Assembly (NCBI GenBank): GCA_039805565.1
Contig: JBDLTZ010000110.1
Location: 1 to 27,651, forward strand
Source of the DNA: CALJIC01 sp039805565
GTDB lineage: Bacteria; Chloroflexota; Chloroflexia; Chloroflexales; Roseiflexaceae
Length of the DNA stretch: 27,651 nt
Direction of reading: 5' to 3'
In this document: positions 22,169 to 27,651 of the stretch, piece after piece
How positions within the stretch are numbered: position 1 is the first letter of the stretch
Layout of the letters: the number at the start of each line of letters is the position of its first letter
Program-made: the position numbers and the translations under genes
Notes under the pieces: generated by a model
Told to the model about the DNA's origin: nothing
The model's database searches: none
The model's input: only the letters and a program-made list of their open reading frames with translations

Positions 22169-22305
22169 AGGTGTTCTCTCGCACTGCCGTACCGGGGCTG
22201 CGCGCTAGGTGCAGGCAGACCAGACCTGCGGAGCTGAAGATGCAGCGCCCTCAACCACAGTATTCGCGCGCCGGGCTAAACGGATGCACGGCGTCTGAGC
22301 AAAAC

Positions 22306-23433
22306 CTAGATCAGCAGCAGCAGCAGCGGAACAAGCAGCATGATACACAGGAACACGCCGAGCGTCCGGTTACTATGGATGATCAGCTCCTGCGCACGCA
22401 GGATGGCACGCTGGAACGAGCGGTAGAACAGCAGCAGCACCGCGATCGAGAGCAGCGCCACACTCAGCATCTCCACCAGCACGATCACGAAGGCCGGTGA
22501 CCCGCCGACGATCAGCGCCGCCACCAGCGTGTCGATGAAGGTGGTGATGTTCGCGCCCATGATGTAGGGCAGCGTGTTCTCACGCCGCACCAGGCCACGC
22601 GCCGAGAGCGGCACCAGGAGCGAGAGCGACACCGACACCGAGAGAGTCACCGACGTGACTGCCATGCCGAGGACGAACATCGCCATCGGCCGGTAGATCA
22701 GGCGACCGATCTGCCCGAACCCGCTCTGGTCGCCACTCACCTCAGGGAGCGCGCGGTCCAGCAGGTGGAACGCCGCCACGAGCGAGGCCACGCCCGCCCC
22801 GAGAATCGCCCAGCCCGGCAACCCCCAGGCTTTGATGGTCTCCAGGATCGGGCCGTAGATCACATCGATGAACGAGGCCAGCGGCGCCTCAGCGCTGACG
22901 CTCACCGGCCCGAGCATGCCGGAGGTGAGCACCCAGTAGCCCAGGGCCAACGCCGGCAGGTAGATCGCAGCGGTGGTCAGCAGCGCCAGCACGCCGATCG
23001 CCACGCTCGCCGAGCGCTGGTAGCCGCGCAGATAGTAGACGAAGCCGACGAACAGCACGATGAACGAGGCCCCTAGCCGCGAGCCAGTGATCATTGTGAA
23101 GGTCTGGACGGCGTCGATCGTGCCGGATGCGAAGAAGGTGATGGCGATTGCCGCGACCGGCGAGCCGCTGAGGAAGACGTAGGCCAGCAGCCAGCCGAAG
23201 CCGAGCGAGTTGACCGGGCCGCTCACGCTCAGCAGCCGCATGATGTCGCTGCCGTAGCCGCGCGCGCCGTCCTTGAGCAGCTCTAGTGCGAGAATGAAGA
23301 GGAACAGGCCGGCGAGCGCCGATACCACCTTGACCGCCCAGGGCGGTACAGCGGCCTGGCGGGCGGCGGTAGGGACCTGCTCGGACGCCGGCGGCTCCTC
23401 GGCCGGCGCAGTATCCCCATCGATCAAGGCCAT
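22306..23433 (-). CDS. Na/Pi-cotransporter-family membrane protein
   Basis: 375 residues with about nine hydrophobic segments. Family marks: GLFLFILALELLKDGARG (about 42-59), the first repeat around FFASGTIDAVQTFTMITGSRLGA, and the second around YIMGANITTFIDTLVAALIVGG (about 290), the two inverted QSSS/GANIGT-type repeats of the Na/Pi-II (PF02690) family in a diverged form. No C-terminal PhoU domain. Probably couples sodium to phosphate or another anion. Start ATG at 23433 with GAGGAGG 5 nt upstream. A duplicated copy of its own ribosome site and first nine codons lies immediately upstream. Probable transcript order: MBL-fold gene, this gene, USP. Confidence 0.87.
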   Translation of the reverse strand: MALIDGDTAPAEEPPASEQVPTAARQAAVPPWAVKVVSALAGLFLFILALELLKDGARGYGSDIMRLLSVSGPVNSLGFGWLLAYVFLSGSPVAAIAITFFASGTIDAVQTFTMITGSRLGASFIVLFVGFVYYLRGYQRSASVAIGVLALLTTAAIYLPALALGYWVLTSGMLGPVSVSAEAPLASFIDVIYGPILETIKAWGLPGWAILGAGVASLVAAFHLLDRALPEVSGDQSGFGQIGRLIYRPMAMFVLGMAVTSVTLSVSVSLSLLVPLSARGLVRRENTLPYIMGANITTFIDTLVAALIVGGSPAFVIVLVEMLSVALLSIAVLLLFYRSFQRAILRAQELIIHSNRTLGVFLCIMLLVPLLLLLI

Positions 23434-23498
23434 AACCGCCTCCTCACTGACGCGGTGTCCCCATCGATTAAGGCCATAGCCGCCTCCACGCTGACGCG
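23411..23498. repeat. 44-bp tandem duplication of the Na/Pi gene start region
   Basis: Unit 1 is 23411-23454 and unit 2 is 23455-23498; they share about 38-39 of 44 positions (both contain TCCCCATCGAT, AAGGCCATA and ACGCG at the end). Unit 1 holds the true start (GAGGAGGCGGTT then ATG); unit 2 holds a copy with its own GGAGG ribosome site. 44 is not a multiple of three, so the copies are in different frames. Confidence 0.9.
23424..23477 (-). CDS. Leader ORF overlapping the Na/Pi gene start
   Basis: The upstream ATG (23477) has GGAGG 5 nt before it and opens a 17-residue frame, MALIDGDTASVRRRLWP, whose TGA (23426-23424) lies 4 bases beyond the true ATG at 23433-23431. Terminating ribosomes could thus restart on the transporter gene. 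Whether it is translated is unknown, but both ribosome sites are good. Confidence 0.5.
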   Translation of the reverse strand: MALIDGDTASVRRRLWP

Positions 23499-23535
23499 CG
23501 AAGGCTCCCAGCAGCGTAGGAACCGCACCGTCCGC

Positions 23536-24441
23536 TCAAGGCACGAGGCGCCAGATAAGCCCATCCTCCTCGAGGCCGACGCGCGCCGCGCCCTGCTGCT
23601 CGAGGTAGCTCAGGTGTGCCGAGACGGCCGAGGCGAAGATGGCGTACTGCGGGACGCCGCCGAGCGAGAGGCCGAGGGCGCGCTGGACGCGCCGCGCGAC
23701 GGAGGCGAGGTCTCCCGGCTCCGCGAGGGCCTCGCGCACGCACGCCGAAGAGCCCTCGATCGCAGAGCGGTTGGCGTCCAGCGCGGCCGCGAGATCCGCC
23801 CGCGCGACGAGGTCGCCGTGGCCGGGGAGGAAGGCGTGCTCGGCGCGGCCGGCGAGGGTATCGAGCGCCGTGAGCTGGGCGGCCACGTCGTGAGCGTAGG
23901 GGATGCCGTGCTTCTGGAGCACCGCCGGGCCGAAGAAGCCGTCGGCCGCGAAGCAGACCCCATCGAGTGCGAGGCCAACCTGGCCAAGGCTGTGCCCGGC
24001 GAGGGGCAGCACCTCGAGGCTCAGGCCGCAGAGGTCAAGCAGCCCGCCGTCGAAGGGGTGGTCCACCGGCACACCCTTGGCCATGAGCCACTTCGTCTGA
24101 AGCGCGGCGATCGGGCGGGCGCCGAGGCTGAGGTAGACCGGCTCGAGCAGCGGGTTCTCCACCAGCGGGGCCTCGAGACGCGGCGCGTAGACCCGCACAC
24201 CAGGGATATTCCGCACCAGGTAGTCGTTGCCGCCGATGTGGTCTGCGTGGTGGTGGGTGCTGACGATCGCGCGCAGCGCCAGGCCGGCCTCGTCGAGGGC
24301 CTTGCGGAGCAGGCGGCCGGTATCCTTGTCCAGGCCGGTGTCCACCGCGATGGCGCCACCATCGCCAGTGGAGATCACGCCCAGGTTGTTCGCGCCGGGG
24401 ATGTAGGAGCAGCGCCCGGCGATTGACTGGAGCAGCGGCAT
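23536..24441 (-). CDS. Metallo-beta-lactamase-fold hydrolase
   Basis: 301 residues. The full metal-binding set is present: HHHADH (63-68, the HxHxDH motif), GHSLGQVGL, ADGFFG (Asp) and GHGD (near 215), so two metal ions are expected. The opening PLLQSIAGRCSYIPGANNLG and the C-terminal helices resemble generic MBL-fold hydrolases (glyoxalase II / lactonase-like), not class B beta-lactamases. Substrate unknown. Start: the ATG at 24441 matches the family N-terminus, but no ribosome site is visible; the upstream reading frame to 24516 adds a low-complexity segment and includes the promoter, so it is rejected. Followed by the Na/Pi gene 102 bp downstream. Confidence 0.87.
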   Translation of the reverse strand: MPLLQSIAGRCSYIPGANNLGVISTGDGGAIAVDTGLDKDTGRLLRKALDEAGLALRAIVSTHHHADHIGGNDYLVRNIPGVRVYAPRLEAPLVENPLLEPVYLSLGARPIAALQTKWLMAKGVPVDHPFDGGLLDLCGLSLEVLPLAGHSLGQVGLALDGVCFAADGFFGPAVLQKHGIPYAHDVAAQLTALDTLAGRAEHAFLPGHGDLVARADLAAALDANRSAIEGSSACVREALAEPGDLASVARRVQRALGLSLGGVPQYAIFASAVSAHLSYLEQQGAARVGLEEDGLIWRLVP

Positions 24442-24477
24442 CGGTGTACGAATGGTTATCGTGCGGTTACGTGGGGG

Positions 24478-24486
24478 ATTATAGCA
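24478..24486 (-). promoter_or_regulatory. Extended -10 promoter for the MBL-fold gene
   Basis: On the minus strand TGCTATAAT, perfect -10 with TGn extension, 37 bp before the ATG at 24441; no -35. Same 9-mer as at 20296. Confidence 0.6.
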
Positions 24487-24548
24487 CGGACAAAAAATGG
24501 AGGGGTTCCCCTGCACTCCGTTCGGGCGAGCGGCGCTAAGACCCGCTT

Positions 24549-24617
24549 GCCACAGAGGGCAGAGAGCGCAGAGGCGAATGCCAGACCCGCCTCGGTGTGC
24601 TTTGTGCCCTCTGTGGC
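24549..24617. repeat. CACAGAG-type inverted repeat, copy 2
   Basis: GCCACAGAGGGCA (24549-24561) pairs perfectly with TGCCCTCTGTGGC (24605-24617); inside, GAGGCG (24571-24576) pairs with CGCCTC (24588-24593). It is a foldable element of about 69 bp, related to 17152-17203, located between the MBL-fold gene and the pseudogene. The stretch 24442-24962 has no intact gene. Confidence 0.75.
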
Positions 24618-24634
24618 TCCTCTCTCCCTCTGTG

Positions 24635-24848
24635 CTAGCTGCCGCGGATGTTGGGCCCGCGCTGCCACGGGCCGTTCGGCTTGGCGTTATCGCGGAAGTA
24701 GTGGGTCAGGTGGGTGCCCTCGGGGACCACGATCACGCAGCCCCTTCTGCCAGGCACCGGTGGGCTTGCTGTTGTCACGGTAGTAGTGGACAAGGTTGCT
24801 GCTCTCGTGGGTGACCAGCTCACAGTTGCCGTGCTGCGCGTTGCCGAA
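24635..24848 (-). pseudogene. Remnant of a repeat-containing lectin/beta-propeller-like protein
   Basis: Two decayed repeats are readable on the minus strand in different frames: FGNAQHGNCELVTHESSNLV with VHYYRDNSKPTGAWQKG, then CVIVVPEGTHLTHYFRDN with KPNGPWQRGPNIRGS and a stop at 24635. The frame shifts at AAGGGGCTGC between them. The HYxRDN-PW pattern repeats in secreted lectin-like and propeller proteins (WRDN repeats). No start or 5' part remains. Between it and the next gene lies about 110 bp of clearly lower GC (24849-24962) with no gene and a small hairpin AACCAAAC/GTTTG at 24897-24920. Confidence 0.65.
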
Positions 24849-24962
24849 TGTGCTCTGAATTCAGATTCACGTGAACGCCCTTTCTCTCGTAGCCCCAACC
24901 AAACAATAGGTTTGTCGGTTGCTACTGAGATGAAGTTCACATACAGGGGAACATTACACGAG

Positions 24963-25319
24963 CTAGCGCCCGCGCCGCTCGTCGATCTCGCGCTCGCGGC
25001 GCTCGCGGTACTCGCGGGCCATCTCGGAAGCGCGCTGGGCATCACCGCGCATCTCGCCGCTGCGGAACCCGCGCAGGTAGAAGACCGCGGCGGCCAGCAG
25101 CAGGATGATAGCGACGCCACCCACCGTCATCTGGATGGTAGCGTCGGCCAGGCCGGCGGCGAGAGCAGCGTTGAGCAGGCCGACGAGCAGCAGCGCAGCG
25201 CCGGCGAGCTGGTAGGTGCGCCGCTGATTGGGCCGGCCGTGCAGCAAGCGAGATTGCCAGAGCAGCGCGGCGGCGAAGAGCAGGGCGAGCGCCACCCGGA
25301 ACAGATCGCTGAAATCCAT
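24963..25319 (-). CDS. Small membrane protein with three hydrophobic segments
   Basis: 118 residues. Segments at about 7-25 (FRVALALLFAAALLWQSRLL), 38-60 (AGAALLLVGLLNAALAAGLA) and 65-88 (IQMTVGGVAIILLLAAAVFYL), then a charged helical tail with many Arg/Glu (SEMAREYRERREREIDERR). Function and family not recognised. The ATG at 25319 has AGGAG 7 nt upstream; an in-frame start at 25337 is too far upstream of the ribosome site. Downstream of metG on the same strand, separated by a strong hairpin. Confidence 0.8.
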   Translation of the reverse strand: MDFSDLFRVALALLFAAALLWQSRLLHGRPNQRRTYQLAGAALLLVGLLNAALAAGLADATIQMTVGGVAIILLLAAAVFYLRGFRSGEMRGDAQRASEMAREYRERREREIDERRGR

Positions 25320-25342
25320 ACGTTCTCTCCTGAGCAAGCCTC

Positions 25343-25377
25343 ATGATCAGGGGAGGGCTCTGCCCTCCCCTGATCAT
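25343..25377 (-). terminator. 16-bp perfect hairpin after metG
   Basis: ATGATCAGGGGAGGGC (25343-25358) pairs perfectly with 25362-25377 over a 3-nt loop. It starts 3 bp past the metG stop and ends 23 bp before the next start, so it separates the two genes. No T-run follows on the minus strand. Confidence 0.7.
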
Positions 25378-25380
25378 CCC

Positions 25381-27162
25381 TCACACACCCATGCGGGCCA
25401 GCTCCTCAGCGACGATCTTCTCGTCGAGCTTCTTGAAGAGCGGCTTGGGCTCCTGGAGCTGCTGACCGGCCGGGAGGTCGCCTGGCTCCCAGCGCGCCGT
25501 CCAGGAGGTGTAGTCCCCAGTGAGAACGCGGTGGGTGCTGCCGTCCTCCTCGGTGTACTCGCGGAACTCGAGCGGGCCGGCGACGTAGCCCGCGTAGCCG
25601 AGCAGCTCGTGGAGGCGCTGGCTGCTGAAGGGCAGGAACGGCGCGAACAGCGTCTTGAGATTATCCACGCAGCGCAGCGCCACGTAGAGCACCGTGCCGG
25701 CGCGCTCGCGATCAGTCTTGATCAGCTTCCAGGGCTCGCGCTCGCTCAGGTACTGGTTGACCTGCGCGGCCAGCCGCATCGTCTCGCTGAGGGCGGCGCG
25801 GAAGCGAGCAGCCTCGATCAGGGTGCCCACCGTCTGGAAGCCGGCCTCGACAGCGGCGATCAGAGCGCTGTCGCCCTCCTCGAGCGCGCCGGGCTGCGGC
25901 ACCGCCCCGAAGTTGCGGTACACATTAGTGAGCGTGCGGTTGACCAGGTTGCCCCAGGTGGCCACTAGCTCGTCGTTGTTGCGCCGCACGAACTCGGCCC
26001 AGGTGAAATCGGTGTCCTGGCTCTCGGGCCCGGCGATAGTGAGGAAGTAGCGCAGCGCGTCGGCGTCGTAGCGGCTGAGGAAGTCGTTGACGTAGATCAC
26101 GATGCCGCGTGAGCTGCTGAACTTCTTGCCCTCCATGGTGAGGAACTCGGAGCTGACGACGTCGTAGGGCAGCTCGAGCTTGGGCTGGCCCTCGCCGCCG
26201 CCGAAGACACCGCCGGAGCCGTAGCCGAGCAGCATGCTGGGCCAGATGACGCTGTGGAAGACGATGTTGTCTTTGCCCATGAAGTAGTAGTGCCGGGCCT
26301 CGGAGCGCTGCCACCACTCGCGCCAGGCCTCGGGGGTGCCGCGGTTCTTGGCCCACTCGATGCTGGCCGAGAGGTAGCCGATCACGGCGTCGAACCAGAC
26401 GTAGATCTTCTTGTCATCGCGGCCGGCGTACTCGGGCAGCGGGATGGGCACGCCCCACTCGAGGTCGCGGGTGATGGCGCGCGGCTTGAGCTCCTTGATG
26501 AAGTTGAGCGAGAAGGCGCGCACGTTGGGGCGCCAGTGGGACTGGCCCTCGATCCAGGCGGTGAGCTGCTCGGCGAAGGCCGGCAGGTCGAGGAAGAAGT
26601 GCTCGGTCTCGCGGAACACCGGCGGCTGGCCGTCGATCTTCGAGCGCGGGTTGATCAAGTCCACCGGGTCGAGCTGGTTGCCGCAGTTATCGCACTGGTC
26701 GCCACGGGCGTCGGTGTAGCCGCAGATCGGGCAGGTGCCCTCGACGTAGCGGTCCGGCAGGGTGCGCCCAGTGGCGGCCGAGAAGGCGCCGAGGGTCTCC
26801 TTGCGGGTGATGTACCCCTTGTCGTACAACGTCTTGAACAGGTCCTGCGTCACGCGGTAGTGGTTGCGCGTGGTGGTGCGCGTGAAGGTGTCGTAGCTCA
26901 GGCCCAGGTTATAGAGATCATCGCCGATGACCTTGTTGTAGCGGTCGGCGACGCCCTTGGGCGTGAGGCCCTCCTTGTCGGCGGCGAGCGTGATCGGGGT
27001 GCCATGCTCGTCGGTGCCGGAGACCATGAGCACGTGGTTGCCCCGCAGGCGGTGGTAGCGGGCGAAGATATCGCTGGGGACGCCGAAGCCGGCCACGTGG
27101 CCGATGTGGCGCGGGCCGTTGGCGTATGGCCAGGCGACGGCGACGAGAATATGCTCGGGCAT
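25381..27162 (-). CDS. metG: Methionyl-tRNA synthetase
   Basis: 593 residues. Charges tRNA-Met with methionine. Class I signatures: HIGH at 19-22 in WPYANGPRHIGH, and the KMSKS loop as KKFSSSRG (about 345). The zinc-binding insert has CPICGYTDARGDQCDNCG (around residue 143). Anticodon-binding helical domain follows (VNRTLTNVYRNFG). No C-terminal EMAP/Trbp111 tRNA-binding domain is attached, which is common. The start is the ATG at 27162 with CAGGAG 8 nt upstream. Ends at the hairpin 25343-25377. Upstream gap to 27487 has no recognised T-box or tRNA. Confidence 0.97.
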   Translation of the reverse strand: MPEHILVAVAWPYANGPRHIGHVAGFGVPSDIFARYHRLRGNHVLMVSGTDEHGTPITLAADKEGLTPKGVADRYNKVIGDDLYNLGLSYDTFTRTTTRNHYRVTQDLFKTLYDKGYITRKETLGAFSAATGRTLPDRYVEGTCPICGYTDARGDQCDNCGNQLDPVDLINPRSKIDGQPPVFRETEHFFLDLPAFAEQLTAWIEGQSHWRPNVRAFSLNFIKELKPRAITRDLEWGVPIPLPEYAGRDDKKIYVWFDAVIGYLSASIEWAKNRGTPEAWREWWQRSEARHYYFMGKDNIVFHSVIWPSMLLGYGSGGVFGGGEGQPKLELPYDVVSSEFLTMEGKKFSSSRGIVIYVNDFLSRYDADALRYFLTIAGPESQDTDFTWAEFVRRNNDELVATWGNLVNRTLTNVYRNFGAVPQPGALEEGDSALIAAVEAGFQTVGTLIEAARFRAALSETMRLAAQVNQYLSEREPWKLIKTDRERAGTVLYVALRCVDNLKTLFAPFLPFSSQRLHELLGYAGYVAGPLEFREYTEEDGSTHRVLTGDYTSWTARWEPGDLPAGQQLQEPKPLFKKLDEKIVAEELARMGV

Positions 27163-27487
27163 GAGGAAATCTCCTGAATACACAATACAACACACGACGC
27201 GCAGCCCCTAGAACACCTAGCCAATAGGCGGTCTGGCAGGTTGCGGTTCGCAGCTTTTGTCAGAATAGACGATGTGCGCGGTACGCGCAAACGGTGGGGA
27301 GCTAGGTGGCGGGCAAGGCCGCCATGAAGCCGCGCGGATTGAGGCGGGAGCCAATCCAGCGCCAGGCAGGAGAGGTATGTGGCTGTGGGAGTCGTGGGGT
27401 CACGTTGATCTCTTTGCCTTCAGGTGATGCCCCCGCCCCTCTCCTCAGGCAAAACAGGGGGAGAGGGGCCAGGGTGCGAGCTTGTGC
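27163..27487. other. Intergenic region upstream of metG
   Basis: No convincing gene. On the minus strand there is a CTGACA -35-like box (27261-27266 area) without a good -10. The only structured element is the palindromic repeat at 27435-27469. Confidence 0.5.
27435..27469. repeat. CCCCTCTCC-type hairpin repeat, short copy
   Basis: GCCCCTCTCC (27435-27444) pairs perfectly with GGAGAGGGGC (27460-27469) over a 15-nt loop. Same arm sequence as the longer hairpin at 3614-3659, hence a second member of that family. Confidence 0.7.
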
Positions 27488-27634
27488 CTACCGGCCGGGC
27501 TGACGTGGCGGGCGGCGCGACATGGGTGTGCCGCGCGAGAAACCGCCCTTCTGCTGGCCGAACTGGCCCTGGTTGCCGCCGTTGCCGCCATTGGACGCCG
27601 GCTTGCCCTTGCTCGAGCTCTTCTTACTAGACAT
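27488..27634 (-). CDS. Small basic Gly/Gln/Ser-rich protein (48 residues)
   Basis: ATG at 27634 preceded by GGAG 7 nt upstream (27641-27645 region), stop TAG at 27488. Composition is low-complexity and basic: MSSKKSSSKGKPA, then GGNGGNQGQFGQQKGG, then TPMSRRPPRQPGR. Likely disordered and possibly nucleic-acid binding. Not recognised as a named family. Promoter lies beyond the right edge. Confidence 0.65.
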   Translation of the reverse strand: MSSKKSSSKGKPASNGGNGGNQGQFGQQKGGFSRGTPMSRRPPRQPGR

Positions 27635-27651
27635 GCTGTGTCTCCTCTCTG

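Noticed and set aside
21320..22237. 305-residue plus-strand frame antisense to the USP gene
   Set aside because: GC-rich shadow; the minus-strand frame shows clear tandem USP domains.
22314..22331. CAGCAGCAGCAGCAGC run as a microsatellite or regulatory repeat
   Set aside because: It encodes the Leu-rich last membrane helix of the Na/Pi-type protein and needs no other explanation.
26254..27177. 307-residue plus-strand frame antisense to metG
   Set aside because: Shadow of metG, which has HIGH, KFSSS and zinc motifs.
27163..27300. T-box or SAM riboswitch upstream of metG
   Set aside because: No T-box bulge motif, terminator/antiterminator pair or SAM-I core was recognised.

Overview
The window is GC-rich (by eye roughly two-thirds G+C), densely coded bacterial DNA. 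The gene content suggests a member of the Chloroflexota, probably a Chloroflexales-like organism: a VanW/YoaR-type surface protein, a large STAND ATPase fused to a BTAD regulator, an MGDG-synthase-type glycosyltransferase, a CHAT protease-like protein next to a membrane beta-sandwich protein, and many small membrane or zinc-binding proteins. This placement is inferred from family recognition, not from a marker-gene tree. No rRNA, tRNA, CRISPR array, insertion sequence or integrase was recognised.

Layout. (1) 1-2444, minus: a membrane-anchored beta-sandwich protein followed in the same frame by a CHAT-domain protein that runs off the left edge. (2) 2662-4264, plus: an unrecognised 288-residue protein behind a near-consensus promoter, then a His-rich, motif-repeat protein of 143 residues. 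(3) 4336-6514: pyrE (minus) and a YegD-like Hsp70 ATPase (plus) on divergent promoters. (4) 6609-9529: a possible acidic microprotein, two strong hairpins, a two-DTG aspartyl-protease-like protein with an upstream zinc-finger protein (minus), an SRPBCC protein and a DUF92 membrane protein (plus). (5) 9816-13396, minus: the VanW-type protein and a GT28/MGDG-synthase-like glycosyltransferase. (6) 13591-17034, plus: a 1147-residue STAND-TPR-BTAD regulator, divergent from the glycosyltransferase. (7) 17221-20233: small membrane or soluble proteins around a GT-C-type membrane glycosyltransferase. (8) 20323-24441: a degenerate cyanophycin-synthetase-like protein (plus) whose end overlaps a tandem universal stress protein, followed on the minus strand by a Na/Pi-cotransporter-family protein and a metallo-beta-lactamase-fold hydrolase. 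(9) 24517-27634: a repeat-containing intergenic stretch with a decayed lectin-like gene, a small membrane protein, metG, and a 48-residue basic protein at the right edge.

The genes mostly form short units of one to three. Housekeeping functions (pyrE, metG) sit beside envelope and lipid functions (VanW protein, two glycosyltransferases, DUF92, Na/Pi transporter). The features most worth a second look are the CHAT pair separated by one in-frame stop codon, the cyanophycin-synthetase-like protein lacking its ATP-grasp region and P-loop, a 44-bp duplication of a gene's start region that creates an overlapping leader ORF, and several dispersed intergenic repeats.
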